Shown here: in pieces, positions 17,788 through 26,678 of the stretch
Layout: the number at the start of each line of letters is the position of its first letter
Position numbering within the stretch: the first letter of the stretch is position 1
Assembly: GCA_030425145.1 (NCBI GenBank)
Contig: JAUHVK010000010.1
Coordinates: 85,362 to 132,171, forward strand
Length of the DNA stretch: 46,810 bases
Direction: 5' to 3'
From: Alphaproteobacteria bacterium
GTDB taxonomy: Bacteria; Pseudomonadota; Alphaproteobacteria; Rhodobacterales; Rhodobacteraceae
Translations under genes and position numbers: made by a program
Notes under the pieces: model-generated
What the model saw: the letters and a program-made list of their open reading frames with translations, nothing else
The model's database searches: none
What the model was told of the DNA's origin: nothing

Positions 17788-18521
17788 CAGTCGGCCTCGG
17801 CGGTCACATCGACGGCAAAGACATAGCCGGTTCCGCGTTCCGTGCGGATCATGTCGGGGGCCTTGGGGTCGGCTTCGATCTTGGAGCGCAGACGCCCGAC
17901 CAGAACGTCAATGGCGCGGCCCGTGGCCTCGGGCTGGTCCTGATCGCCGGTCACATCCAGCGCCGTCGCTATTTCCTGTCGGGTGAGCGGGATATGCGGG
18001 TTGGCAAGCAGCACTTTCAGCAGCGCGGTTTCGCGTCGGGACAGTGTCACCTGATAGCCGTCCGGCGACCGAACTTCATCCTGTTTGCCGTCATAGACCC
18101 AGTCGCCAAAGCGGAAGGTCTGGATGCGTCGCCGATAGATCAGCGATGATGACCGACGTGCCCGCGACAGCACTGCACGCACCCGCGCGAGCAGCAATTC
18201 CGGGTTGAAGGGTTTGGCGATGTAGTCGTCCGCCCCGGTTTCATATCCCGCCATCCGCTGGTGATCGGCCGAAAGGGCAGAGACCATGATGATCGGCACT
18301 TCGTGGTCGCGCCTGAGGCTCTTGCAGATCTCCAGACCGCTTTCATCGCCGAGCATCACGTCCAACAGAACAAGGTCGATCCGGCCATCTTCGAGGTGTT
18401 GATGCACTTCGGATTCATTTGCCGCAGGCAGTGCGATGCAACCATGCTGACGCAGGTACTGGCACATCATCTGCCGCATGTCCGGGTCGTCGTCGACGAC
18501 AAGAAGTCGTGGAATCGCCAC
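17787..18521 (-). CDS. OmpR-family response regulator, GltR-like
   Basis: A 244-residue two-domain regulator. The receiver has the acidic pocket VVDDDPDM, phospho-acceptor D54 (LVLLDVMLGDESG) and K103 (YIAKPFNPELL). The C-terminal winged helix includes LSRRETALLKVLLANPHIPLTRQEI and ends in RTERGTGYVFA, the standard OmpR wing. It is phosphorylated by the adjacent kinase. The intergenic region upstream holds direct repeats (18602-18630) that could be its binding site, for itself and for the divergent transporter operon. Confidence 0.88.
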   Translation of the reverse strand: MAIPRLLVVDDDPDMRQMMCQYLRQHGCIALPAANESEVHQHLEDGRIDLVLLDVMLGDESGLEICKSLRRDHEVPIIMVSALSADHQRMAGYETGADDYIAKPFNPELLLARVRAVLSRARRSSSLIYRRRIQTFRFGDWVYDGKQDEVRSPDGYQVTLSRRETALLKVLLANPHIPLTRQEIATALDVTGDQDQPEATGRAIDVLVGRLRSKIEADPKAPDMIRTERGTGYVFAVDVTAEAD

Positions 18522-18571
18522 CTGTCGCTGTCCTCCCTGAGCGCTGCGGTTCTGCTTCGATCTCTGCTGTT

Positions 18572-18630
18572 ATGTAACAACAGGAAACGAAATCTCGTCC
18601 AGTGTAACAGCGTGTAACGAGAGGTGTAAA
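18572..18630. promoter_or_regulatory. Direct repeats, candidate response-regulator binding site
   Basis: GTGTAAC occurs at 18602-18608 and 18612-18618, and GTGTAAA at 18624-18630, at 10-12-base steps. A related ATGTAAC lies at 18572-18578. Direct repeats at about one helical turn are the usual target form of OmpR-family dimers. The cluster is 50-110 bases upstream of the regulator gene and 117-175 upstream of the divergent solute-binding gene, so it could serve both. Confidence 0.6.
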
Positions 18631-18746
18631 AATCTGCACGCGGTTTCTGGAAACCTGCCATGACGTGATTGCAATGCTAGGGGGTAATTCGCCAAAGATA
18701 GGTACCTGATGCTCGAATTGGCACAGATTTTGGGAGGACTATACAC

Positions 18747-19988
18747 ATGAAATCCGTATTTTTCGGCGCTGTCTCCGCCGCCGCTCTGATCGCATCCGCA
18801 GTCCATGCTGAACCTCAGGCAGAGGTTCTGCACTGGTGGACATCCGGCGGTGAAGCGAAGTCGGTTGCCGTGTTGCAGGAAGAGTTTGCCTCGAAAGGCG
18901 GCACCTGGACAGACATGCCCGTCGCGGGTGGTGGCGGTGACGCCGCAATGACCGCGCTGCGCGCACGCGTCCTGTCGGGCAACGCCCCGACCGCGGTTCA
19001 GCTCAAGGGCCCGGCGATCCAGGAATGGTACGAAGAAGGCGTTCTGGCGGACATCTCGTCTGTTGCAGAAGCGCAGGGCTGGGCAGACGTTCTGCCGGCA
19101 TCCATCGCAGGCCACATGAAGTGCGAAGGCACTTGGTGCGCAGCACCGGTAAACGTGCACCGCGTTGACTGGATCTGGGCAAACGCTGACGTTCTGGAAG
19201 CAAACGGCATCGAAATGCCGACCACATGGGACGAATTCAACGCGGCGGCTGAAAAACTTGCAGCGGCTGGCGTCATCCCGCTCGCCCACGGTGGTCAGGC
19301 ATGGCAGGACGCAACCGTGTTCGAAGCGGTGGCACTTGGCATCCTCGGGCCGGATGGCTTCCGCAAGGCGTTTGTCGATCTCGACATGGATACTCTGAAG
19401 TCCGACGAGATGAAGGCTGTCTTCGACCAGATGCGCACCATGCGCGGCTATGTCGACGAGAACTTCTCGGGTCGTGACTGGAACCTTGCCACAGCAATGG
19501 TCATGAACGGCGAAGCGGCGTTCCAGATCATGGGTGACTGGGCCAAGGGTGAATTCATGGCCGCTGGCAAAGTGCCGGGCGAAGACTTCCTCTGCGCCTC
19601 GGTGCCGGGTGATGGCTTCCTCTACAACGTGGACAGCTTTGCCATGTTCACCGTGGACGGCGACGACAAGAAAGCCGGTCAGGACCTGCTGGCAGAGCTG
19701 ATCGTTGGTCAGAACTTCCAGAAGGTGTTCAATCTGAACAAAGGTTCGATCCCGGCGCGCATCGACGTTCCGCTCGATGAGTTCGACAGCTGTGCGCACC
19801 TGTCCGCCAAGGACATGAGCGAAAGCTCGGACAACGGTTCGCTCCTGCCGAGCTATGCCCACGGCATGGCGCTGCGCGGCGCGCAGTCCGGTGCGATCAC
19901 CGACGTTGTGACCGCACACTTCAACTCTGACATGTCCTCGGATGAGGCCGTGAACATGCTGGCCGACGCAGTCGCCAACAGCATGTAA
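18747..19988 (+). CDS. Glucose-type ABC transporter solute-binding protein (GtsA-like)
   Basis: A 413-residue periplasmic protein. The signal peptide is KSVFFGAVSAAALIASAVHA with cleavage before EPQ. The mature protein starts EVLHWWTSGGEAKSVAVL and has MPVAGGGGDAAMTALRARV, APVNVHRVDWIW, AHGGQAWQDATVFEA and NFSGRDWNLATAMVM. These segments match what I remember of the glucose/mannose-binding proteins of pseudomonads and relatives (Gts type). GGGAGG lies before ATG 18747. The GtrS/GltR-like pair upstream supports glucose or a close hexose as ligand. A stable hairpin follows the stop. Confidence 0.87.
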   Translation: MKSVFFGAVSAAALIASAVHAEPQAEVLHWWTSGGEAKSVAVLQEEFASKGGTWTDMPVAGGGGDAAMTALRARVLSGNAPTAVQLKGPAIQEWYEEGVLADISSVAEAQGWADVLPASIAGHMKCEGTWCAAPVNVHRVDWIWANADVLEANGIEMPTTWDEFNAAAEKLAAAGVIPLAHGGQAWQDATVFEAVALGILGPDGFRKAFVDLDMDTLKSDEMKAVFDQMRTMRGYVDENFSGRDWNLATAMVMNGEAAFQIMGDWAKGEFMAAGKVPGEDFLCASVPGDGFLYNVDSFAMFTVDGDDKKAGQDLLAELIVGQNFQKVFNLNKGSIPARIDVPLDEFDSCAHLSAKDMSESSDNGSLLPSYAHGMALRGAQSGAITDVVTAHFNSDMSSDEAVNMLADAVANSM

Positions 19989-19999
19989 TACCTACATAT

Positions 20000-20028
20000 C
20001 CCGCCCCAAAGCACCCGCTTGGGGCGGG
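20000..20028 (+). promoter_or_regulatory. Intercistronic hairpin after the glucose-type binding-protein gene
   Basis: CCCGCCCCAA (20000-20009) pairs perfectly with TTGGGGCGGG (20019-20028) around a 9-base loop. A short ACTTTC follows, not a full T-run. It sits 11 bases after the binding-protein stop and 19 bases before the permease start. It likely stabilises the upstream message and lets only part of transcription continue. Confidence 0.72.
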
Positions 20029-20047
20029 ACTTTCAGGGACAGATCCA

Positions 20048-20920
20048 ATGACCAAGTGGCTTGAAGAAAACACGCCCAAATTGGTACTGGCGCCCTCGTT
20101 CATCGCAGTTCTGATCTTTGTCTATGGCTTTATTGCCTGGACCGCTTGGGTCTCGTTCACGCGATCGCGCCTGCTTCCAAGATATGACATCGAAGGGCTA
20201 ATCCAGTACGAGCGCCTATTTGCGTCTCCGCGCTGGGACACCGCGCTGAACAACCTGTTTGTGTTCGGCATCCTGTTCATCCTGATTGCGATGGTGCTTG
20301 GTCTGATCCTTGCCATCCTGCTCGATCAGAACATCCGCACCGAAGGCGCGATCCGCACGATCTACCTCTACCCGATGGCACTTTCCATGATCGTCACCGG
20401 TACTGCGTGGAAGTGGATTCTGAACCCCGGTCTTGGGATCGAGGCGATGGTCCGCGGTTGGGGCTTTGAGAGCTTCACCTTCGACTGGCTGGTGAACCCG
20501 AACATGGCGATCTACACCGTGGTGATCGCTGCGATCTGGCAAAGCTCGGGCTTTGTGATGGCGTTGTTTCTGGCCGGTCTGCGGTCGGTGGACGGCGAGA
20601 TCATCAAGGCTGCGCAGGTCGATGGAATCCCAACCTGGCGCATCTATACAGCCATCATCATCCCGTCGATGGCCCCCATCTTTCTGTCGGCTTTCATCGT
20701 GCTGTCGCACCTCGCCATCAAGAGCTTTGACCTCGTCATCGCACTCACCGGCGGTGGCCCCGGCTACGCGACCGACCTTCCGGCAACTTACATGTACGCG
20801 ATGGCGTTCTCGCGTGGCGATATCGGTCAGGCGGCAAGCTCTGCCATGATCATGATGATGGTCGTCTTCGCGATTGTGGTGCCATACCTCTATTCGGAAT
20901 TGAGGTCCAAAGATGACTGA
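20048..20920 (+). CDS. Glucose-type ABC transporter permease 1 (GtsB-like)
   Basis: A 290-residue inner-membrane permease with about six segments (first near FIAVLIFVYGFIAWTAWVSF). The EAA-type loop is IIKAAQVDGIPTWRIYTAIIIP, with the conserved Gly. The segment LTGGGPGYATDLPATYMY is typical of CUT1 sugar permeases. It overlaps the next permease gene by eight bases. With GtsC-like permease 2 and the ATPase at 21811 it forms the importer. Confidence 0.88.
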   Translation: MTKWLEENTPKLVLAPSFIAVLIFVYGFIAWTAWVSFTRSRLLPRYDIEGLIQYERLFASPRWDTALNNLFVFGILFILIAMVLGLILAILLDQNIRTEGAIRTIYLYPMALSMIVTGTAWKWILNPGLGIEAMVRGWGFESFTFDWLVNPNMAIYTVVIAAIWQSSGFVMALFLAGLRSVDGEIIKAAQVDGIPTWRIYTAIIIPSMAPIFLSAFIVLSHLAIKSFDLVIALTGGGPGYATDLPATYMYAMAFSRGDIGQAASSAMIMMMVVFAIVVPYLYSELRSKDD

Positions 20921-21806
20921 TATTTCAATGACATCCGCGCAAAGCCAAAGCCAGACGGGCAAGATCGTTCTGCGGTGGCTGCTATACATCGCGTTGGGTC
21001 TGTTTGCCCTGTTCTACCTGATGCCGCTCTTCGTGATGATAACCACATCACTCAAGAGCCTGGACGAAATCCGCACGGGCGACCTCATAGCCCTGCCAAG
21101 AGAAGTTACTTTCGACGCGTGGCGCACTGCGTGGTCGGGAGCCTGTACCGGCATCCAGTGCGAAGGTGTGCGGCCCTACTTCTGGAACTCGATCCTGATC
21201 GCCATCCCGGCGGTGGCCATCTCGACCCTGCTGGGAGCGATGAATGGCTATGTCGTGGCCCACTGGCGGTTCCGGGGTGCGAACATCATTTTCTCGCTGA
21301 TGCTCTTTGGCTGCTTCATTCCATTCCAGGTGGTGTTGTTGCCGATGGCACGGACACTGGGGATCATGGGTATCGCGGGCACCATTCCGGGGCTGATCTT
21401 TGTCCACGTGATCTACGGGCTTGGCTTCACCACGCTGTTCTTCCGTAACTATTATGTCACGATTCCGTCTGAGCTGACCAAAGCGGCCAAGGTGGACGGG
21501 GCAGGGTTCTTCCGCATCTTCTGGTCGATCTTCCTGCCGCTGTCGCTGCCGATCATCGTCGTGACCGTCATCTGGCAGTTCACGCAGATCTGGAACGACT
21601 TCCTGTTCGGCGTGTCCTTCAGTCAGGCCGGAACTCAGCCTGTGACTGTGGCTCTCAACAACATCGTCAACTCGACCACAGGCGTGAAGGAATACAACGT
21701 CGACATGGCCGCCGCCATCATTGCCGCGCTGCCGACGCTGTTCGTCTACGTCGTCGCTGGCAAGTATTTCATCCGGGGTCTAACCGCCGGTTCCGTGAAA
21801 GGATAA
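20913..21806 (+). CDS. Glucose-type ABC transporter permease 2 (GtsC-like)
   Basis: A 297-residue permease. The first segment is LLYIALGLFALFYLMPLFVMI. The EAA loop is ELTKAAKVDGAGFFRIFWSIFLP. The C-terminal GLTAGSVKG is the family end. The segment LKSLDEIRTGDLIALPRE, then CTGIQCEGVRPYFWNS, with two Cys in the periplasmic loop, also fits the glucose/mannose permease subgroup as I remember it. The start overlaps permease 1; the ATPase gene follows four bases after the stop. Confidence 0.88.
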   Translation: MTDISMTSAQSQSQTGKIVLRWLLYIALGLFALFYLMPLFVMITTSLKSLDEIRTGDLIALPREVTFDAWRTAWSGACTGIQCEGVRPYFWNSILIAIPAVAISTLLGAMNGYVVAHWRFRGANIIFSLMLFGCFIPFQVVLLPMARTLGIMGIAGTIPGLIFVHVIYGLGFTTLFFRNYYVTIPSELTKAAKVDGAGFFRIFWSIFLPLSLPIIVVTVIWQFTQIWNDFLFGVSFSQAGTQPVTVALNNIVNSTTGVKEYNVDMAAAIIAALPTLFVYVVAGKYFIRGLTAGSVKG

Positions 21807-21810
21807 ACCC

Positions 21811-22908
21811 ATGTCTCCGATCCTTGAAATCAAGAACCTCTACAAAAGCTACGGCACGACGGAGATCCTCAAGGACATCAACGTGTCGATCGAACCGGGC
21901 GATTTCCTTGTTCTCGTCGGCCCTTCTGGCTGCGGCAAGTCCACGCTGCTGAACTGCATCGCGGGTCTTGAGCCGATCACTGGAGGCTCGGTCAACATCG
22001 ACGGCAAGGACATGACCCATGTCAGCCCCAAGGACCGCGACATCGCGATGGTGTTCCAGTCCTACGCGCTTTACCCGACGATGAGCGTCGCCAAGAACAT
22101 CACCTTTGGCATGAAGGTGCGCGGCGTAGATCAGGCCACGCAGGACAAGAAACTGGCACAGGTGGCGGCGCAGTTGCAGATCGAACCGCTGCTGAACCGC
22201 CGTCCCGGTCAGCTCTCGGGTGGTCAGCGTCAGCGTGTGGCGATGGGCCGTGCTCTTGTGCGTGATCCAAAGCTGTTCCTGTTCGACGAACCCCTGTCCA
22301 ACCTCGACGCAAAGCTTCGTGTCGAAATGCGGTCTGAAATCAAATCGCTTCACCACAACCTTGGCGCCTCGATGGTCTATGTGACCCATGACCAGATCGA
22401 AGCCATGACCCTTGCCACCAAGATTGTGGTGATGAAGGGGGGCGTGATCCAACAGATTGGCTCACCGGCGGAAATCTACAACCGCCCCGCGAACCTCTTT
22501 GTGGCGGACTTCATGGGAAGCCCGGCAATGAACCTGATCCCCGCCAAAGCGCATAGCGCGGATGGGGGAACGCGGATCGAGATCACGCGCAAATCCGGTG
22601 AACCGATCGTTCTGACCGACACCAAGAACCGCGATCTTCCAGAAGACGTGATCCTTGGCGTACGGCCGGAAGACATCGCAGATCCAGATCTGCGCGGTGC
22701 AGAGGCCGCTCAGGCGGCAGAGTGCCTGATCGACATGGTCGAACCGGCCGGCGCCGATACGTTTGCGGTGATGCAACTGGGTGGCAAGCACGTCACCGCG
22801 CGCCTGCACGCGGAAACGACGGCAAAGCCGGGTCAACCTAAGCGGCTGTCCTTCGATCTGGGCAAGGTGTCGTACTTTGCGCCCGAAACCGGTCTGCGGT
22901 TGAACTGA
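21811..22908 (+). CDS. Glucose-type ABC transporter ATP-binding protein (GtsD-like)
   Basis: A 365-residue ATPase with Walker [10 protein letters not shown], signature LSGGQRQR, Walker [13 protein letters not shown] and switch His YVTHDQ. The C-terminal TOBE-type regulatory region includes LGVRPEDIADPD. It is the last gene of the operon and energises the two permeases. It is related to the ATPase at 6819 but clearly a separate gene. A strong hairpin lies seven bases after its stop, in the end of the convergent CoA-transferase gene. Confidence 0.9.
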   Translation: MSPILEIKNLYKSYGTTEILKDINVSIEPGDFLVLVGPSGCGKSTLLNCIAGLEPITGGSVNIDGKDMTHVSPKDRDIAMVFQSYALYPTMSVAKNITFGMKVRGVDQATQDKKLAQVAAQLQIEPLLNRRPGQLSGGQRQRVAMGRALVRDPKLFLFDEPLSNLDAKLRVEMRSEIKSLHHNLGASMVYVTHDQIEAMTLATKIVVMKGGVIQQIGSPAEIYNRPANLFVADFMGSPAMNLIPAKAHSADGGTRIEITRKSGEPIVLTDTKNRDLPEDVILGVRPEDIADPDLRGAEAAQAAECLIDMVEPAGADTFAVMQLGGKHVTARLHAETTAKPGQPKRLSFDLGKVSYFAPETGLRLN

Positions 22909-22914
22909 AAAAGA

Positions 22915-22945
22915 CCGGGTGGTCAGTCCTTGAGTGACCACCCGG
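22915..22945 (-). terminator. Terminator hairpin overlapping the end of the CoA-transferase gene
   Basis: CCGGGTGGTCA (22915-22925) and TGACCACCCGG (22935-22945) form a perfect 11-bp stem with a 9-base loop. In the minus direction it is followed by TCTTTTT, making a good intrinsic terminator for the catabolic operon. The stem includes the last codons and stop of the CoA-transferase gene. On the plus strand it also closes the glucose transporter operon, with A's before it and no T-run after. Confidence 0.85.
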
Positions 22946-24077
22946 ATTCACGCACCTGATCGGTATGGGCGCCCAGCTTGGGCGCGGTTCGATCCAGCGC
23001 AAGGTTCGACGTGCTGAAGGTGATCGGCGTACGAACACCCGGCACACCTTCGGGCGTGATCTTCATCCCCCGGTGCACGATCTGCGGATCGTCGAACACT
23101 TCGCCGACCGTGTTGATCGGGGACGAGGCAACCTGTTTGGCCTTCAGCGCTTCAAGCAAATCGGCTTTGGTCAGTTTCGCGGTTTCCGCCTTGAGCATTG
23201 CGATCAGTTCATCGCGGTGCTTCACCCGCCCGGCATTTGTCCGGTAGTCCGGGTTCCCGGCAATATCGGGCCGGTTCACGATCTCGCATAACCCCTGAAA
23301 CTGTCTGTCATTGCCTGACGCGATGATGATGTCACCATCGGACGCCGGGAACACCTCGTACGGCACGATGTTGGGATGCTGGTTGCCCATGCGATTGGGG
23401 GATTCCCCCGTCACGAGGAAGTTCATCGCCTGATTGACAAGACACCCTGTGCCCGCATCCAGCAGGCTCATGTCGATATGCTGGCCTTTACCGCTTGTGT
23501 CGCGTTCACGCAGAGCGGCCTGAATACCGATCACAGCGTAAAGGCCGGTGTAAATGTCCGTGACAGCAACGCCAACTTTCTGCGGCTCACCTGCCGGATC
23601 ACCCGTAATCGACATCAACCCCGACAACCCTTGCACAAGGTAGTCATAACCTGCGCGTTCGGCATAAGGGCCAGTCTGCCCGAAGCCGGTGATTGAGCAG
23701 TAGACAAGCCCTGGATTGACCTCTGACAGGCTGGCATAGTCCAGCCCATATTTCGCAAGCCCGCCGACCTTGAAGTTCTCGATCAGCACATCCGCCTCGC
23801 GGGCGAGCTCTTGCACAAAGGCGCGGCCTTCCTCGGTCGTGAGGTCTGCCGTGACCGAGTATTTGCCGCGGTTGCAGCTATAGAAATAGGCGGCTGACGG
23901 GGTGTCCTCGTCGTCGCGTTCGATGAAGGGAGGGCCCCATGTACGGGTGTCGTCGCCCTTGGGGCTTTCCACCTTGATGACAGTTGCGCCGAGGTCGGCC
24001 AGCGTCTGACCGACAATTGGCCCGGCGAGGATCCGGGCCAATTCAAGAACTTTCAAACCTTCCAGCGGTGCTGACAT
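22923..24077 (-). CDS. CaiB/BaiF-family CoA-transferase (possibly glutarate CoA-transferase)
   Basis: A 384-residue class III CoA-transferase. The N-terminus LEGLKVLELARILAGPIVGQ, the motif YFYSCNRGKYSV and the NFKVGGLAKYGLDY section are family standard. The catalytic Asp is D174 in KVGVAVTDIYTGLYA. It moves CoA from a donor such as succinyl-CoA to a carboxylic acid. Its gene is joined to the glutaryl-CoA dehydrogenase gene (one-base overlap), as in glutarate-using bacteria where this enzyme forms glutaryl-CoA. That substrate is inferred from the pair. It is the last gene of the operon and carries the terminator in its own end. Confidence 0.85.
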   Translation of the reverse strand: MSAPLEGLKVLELARILAGPIVGQTLADLGATVIKVESPKGDDTRTWGPPFIERDDEDTPSAAYFYSCNRGKYSVTADLTTEEGRAFVQELAREADVLIENFKVGGLAKYGLDYASLSEVNPGLVYCSITGFGQTGPYAERAGYDYLVQGLSGLMSITGDPAGEPQKVGVAVTDIYTGLYAVIGIQAALRERDTSGKGQHIDMSLLDAGTGCLVNQAMNFLVTGESPNRMGNQHPNIVPYEVFPASDGDIIIASGNDRQFQGLCEIVNRPDIAGNPDYRTNAGRVKHRDELIAMLKAETAKLTKADLLEALKAKQVASSPINTVGEVFDDPQIVHRGMKITPEGVPGVRTPITFSTSNLALDRTAPKLGAHTDQVRESGWSLKD

Positions 24078-25297
24078 CAGAAGAACGCCTGCAACCCTGT
24101 CTGTGCCCGGCCAAGGATAAGGGCGTGGACGTCGTGCGTGCCCTCATAGGTGTTGACCGTCTCAAGGTTCTGCGCGTGACGCATGACGTGATATTCCGCC
24201 ATGATCCCGTTGCCGCCATGCATGTCGCGGGCATTGCGCGCGATATCCAAAGCCTTGCCGCAATTGTTGCGTTTGATCAGGCTGATCGCTTCGGGCGCGG
24301 CGGTTCCAGCGTCAAGCATCCGGCCCACTTGAAGCGCGGCGTGCAAGCCCAGCGTGATCTCTGTCTGCATGTCGGCGAGTTTCTTCTGGAAAAGCTGTGT
24401 CTGCGCCAGCGGGCGACCAAACTGCGTGCGGTCCAAACCATACTGACGTGCGCGATGCCAGCTATCCTCGGCTGCGCCCATGACACCCCATGCGATGCCA
24501 TAGCGTGCACGGTTCAGACAGCCGAACGGACCTTTGAGGCCCTCAACGCCCGGCAGCAACGCGTCTTCGCCGACTTCAACGTCCTTCATGACGATCTCGC
24601 CGGTGATCGACGCGCGCAGCGACAGCTTGCCGTTGATCTTGGGGGCGCTCAGACCCTTCATGCCTTTTTCAAGAACAAAGCCGCGGATCTTGCCTTCATG
24701 CGCTTCGGACTTGGCCCAGACCACAAACACATCCGCGATCGGGCTGTTCGAGATCCACATCTTGGCGCCGTTGATGACATAGCCGCCGTCGGTTTTCTTG
24801 GCGACGGTCTTCATGCCCGCAGGGTCGGACCCAGCATCGGGTTCGGTCAGGCCAAAGCAGCCGATCAGCGTCCCTGCGGCCAGACCCGGCAGGTATTTCT
24901 TGCGCTGCTCATCGCTGCCATAGGCGTGAATCGGATACATGACGAGCGAGCTTTGCACGCTCATCATCGACCGATAGCCGCTGTCGATCCGTTCGACTTC
25001 ACGCGCGACGAGGCCGTAGCTCACATAGCCGGCGCCCAGACCACCGAACTCTTCGGGGATGGTCACGCCCAAGAGGCCCATCTCGCCCATCTCGGCGAAA
25101 ATCTCGGGGGCAACACCCTCGTTAAGGTACATGTCCGACACGCGCGGCAGCAGCTTGTCTGACGCATAAGCCGCAGCGCTGTCCGCGATCATGCGCTCTT
25201 CCTCGGACAGAGCCGCGCTCAGGCCAAGGGGATCTTGCCAGTCGAATTTGGCGAGTGAGGGTCCGTGACCCGCGTGTGACGCATCAAGCATGTCCAT
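24077..25297 (-). CDS. gcdH: Glutaryl-CoA dehydrogenase-like acyl-CoA dehydrogenase
   Basis: A 406-residue flavoenzyme. Features of decarboxylating glutaryl-CoA dehydrogenases are visible: [18 protein letters not shown], with the Arg that holds the distal carboxylate; the FAD section [32 protein letters not shown]; and the catalytic Glu E385 in [16 protein letters not shown]. The reaction is glutaryl-CoA to crotonyl-CoA + CO2, with electrons passed to ETF. The start at 25297 overlaps the FAD-protein gene by 14 bases; ATG 25291 is also possible. Together with the CoA-transferase it forms a glutarate module. A related branched dicarboxyl-CoA is possible but less likely. Confidence 0.88.
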   Translation of the reverse strand: MDMLDASHAGHGPSLAKFDWQDPLGLSAALSEEERMIADSAAAYASDKLLPRVSDMYLNEGVAPEIFAEMGEMGLLGVTIPEEFGGLGAGYVSYGLVAREVERIDSGYRSMMSVQSSLVMYPIHAYGSDEQRKKYLPGLAAGTLIGCFGLTEPDAGSDPAGMKTVAKKTDGGYVINGAKMWISNSPIADVFVVWAKSEAHEGKIRGFVLEKGMKGLSAPKINGKLSLRASITGEIVMKDVEVGEDALLPGVEGLKGPFGCLNRARYGIAWGVMGAAEDSWHRARQYGLDRTQFGRPLAQTQLFQKKLADMQTEITLGLHAALQVGRMLDAGTAAPEAISLIKRNNCGKALDIARNARDMHGGNGIMAEYHVMRHAQNLETVNTYEGTHDVHALILGRAQTGLQAFF

Positions 25298-26675
25298 GCT
25301 CCTCTTTCATGTCATTCGCCGCAGCCGATCCGGCGATATGCCCAAGAACCGTCGCTGCCAGCAGCCCATTGCCGGATAGATAACCGCTATCACCGGAACC
25401 TGAAACACCCACTGCAGCACCACCCGCCGCAAAAAGATTCGGGAAGACGCCCCCGGTGGTTCGGCAGACGCGGGCCTCTTGATCGACACGTAATCCGCCT
25501 TGGGTGTGAAACAGTGCTCCAGTCACCTTCACCGCACAGTAAGGCGGTTTCAATGGCTCGCCAAGGAAGCTGCGTCCAAAGGCGTCAGTCCCGTTGGTCG
25601 GGATTTGGGCCAGCGTCTGTTTCAAGCTGGTTTCAGGCAATCCGGTAACCTCTGCCAATTCTACTACCGAATTGGCTGTCCTGATCGCGCCGATGGCTTC
25701 GGCATCCTTGAAGTCCTGAAACTGGCGGGCGATGCCTGCAATGCGGCTGTCGAAAATCGTCCAGGCAATGCCTTCGGGCTGGGCCAGCACAGCGCGCGCG
25801 GCCTCGGAATAGCCCTGGCTTTCGTCCCAGAACCGCGCACCGTTCAGGTTCACCTGCACACCACCTTGGGTGATAACCGCCCAGGTGATCAGGATGCCCT
25901 GTGGATGCGCGACATTGCCGTGACCTTGGTATGCTCCCAGATGCAGCGTGTCTGCCCCGAGCGCCTCACCCCATGTGACGGCATCGCCCTGATTGTAGTC
26001 ATGCCCGAACCAGACCGCGTTTTCGATCTCTGGCATGAACTGGCGGACCATGGCGCGGTTGCCGCCATAGCCGTTGCAAGCAAGGATCAGGACATCGCAA
26101 CCAACATCTTCCGTACCGTTTGGACCCTCCAAACGTACGCCTTTGACGGTGTCGCCGTCCACGAAAAGCGAGGTCGCGCGGCGGTTGCAGATGATGTCGA
26201 TCCCCTGCGCCTCACAGGCGGTGCGCAGCCGGTCGATCAATTCACGCCCCGCGCGGGTGGGAAGCCCATGCATGCGACGGCGGGAATGGCCGGGATAGTC
26301 GAAATCGGTCACGACCGAGAAGGGCAGGTCGAACCTGTCCGCCAGCCATTCGATCACTTTGCCCGATTGGCCCGCCAGCAGATCGACAAGCTCCTGCGGG
26401 TTCTCGCCTTTTGCCTTTTTCTGGATGTCCTGTGCAAACAAGTCCGGAGCGTCCTCGATCCCCGCGTCCCGCTGGAACCGCGTGCCCGCTGCCGGGATCA
26501 GCCCTGCGGACAGGGCGGTGGACCCGGATGGTGCCGAATCTGCCTCGACGACCAGAACCTCGGCCCCGGCATCAGTGGCGGTCAGTGCCGCGACCAGCCC
26601 ACAGGCCCCGGCGCCGACGATCAGGATCGGCACCTCCAGATCGAACCCGGTGTCGGGGGGTGGCAGGATCGACAT
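25284..26675 (-). CDS. FAD-dependent oxidoreductase, fumarate reductase/ketosteroid dehydrogenase type
   Basis: A 463-residue flavoprotein. The dinucleotide site is [23 protein letters not shown] near residues 15-37, and the second FAD-contact motif near the end is [16 protein letters not shown] followed by [10 protein letters not shown]. The middle holds the capping domain ([16 protein letters not shown]). Family members reduce or introduce C=C bonds next to a carboxyl or keto group. In this operon it could reduce or form the double bond of an unsaturated dicarboxylate or ring intermediate. There is no haem or membrane domain, so the electron partner is unknown. The gene follows the lyase gene by three bases. 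Confidence 0.8.
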   Translation of the reverse strand: MSILPPPDTGFDLEVPILIVGAGACGLVAALTATDAGAEVLVVEADSAPSGSTALSAGLIPAAGTRFQRDAGIEDAPDLFAQDIQKKAKGENPQELVDLLAGQSGKVIEWLADRFDLPFSVVTDFDYPGHSRRRMHGLPTRAGRELIDRLRTACEAQGIDIICNRRATSLFVDGDTVKGVRLEGPNGTEDVGCDVLILACNGYGGNRAMVRQFMPEIENAVWFGHDYNQGDAVTWGEALGADTLHLGAYQGHGNVAHPQGILITWAVITQGGVQVNLNGARFWDESQGYSEAARAVLAQPEGIAWTIFDSRIAGIARQFQDFKDAEAIGAIRTANSVVELAEVTGLPETSLKQTLAQIPTNGTDAFGRSFLGEPLKPPYCAVKVTGALFHTQGGLRVDQEARVCRTTGGVFPNLFAAGGAAVGVSGSGDSGYLSGNGLLAATVLGHIAGSAAANDMKEEHGHA

Positions 26676-26678
26676 GGC

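Noticed and set aside
18718-18733. A sigma-54-like promoter (TTGGCAC then TTGG) before the glucose-type binding-protein gene
   Set aside because: The second element reads GG rather than GC and overlaps the ribosome binding site, so it cannot be a promoter for that start.
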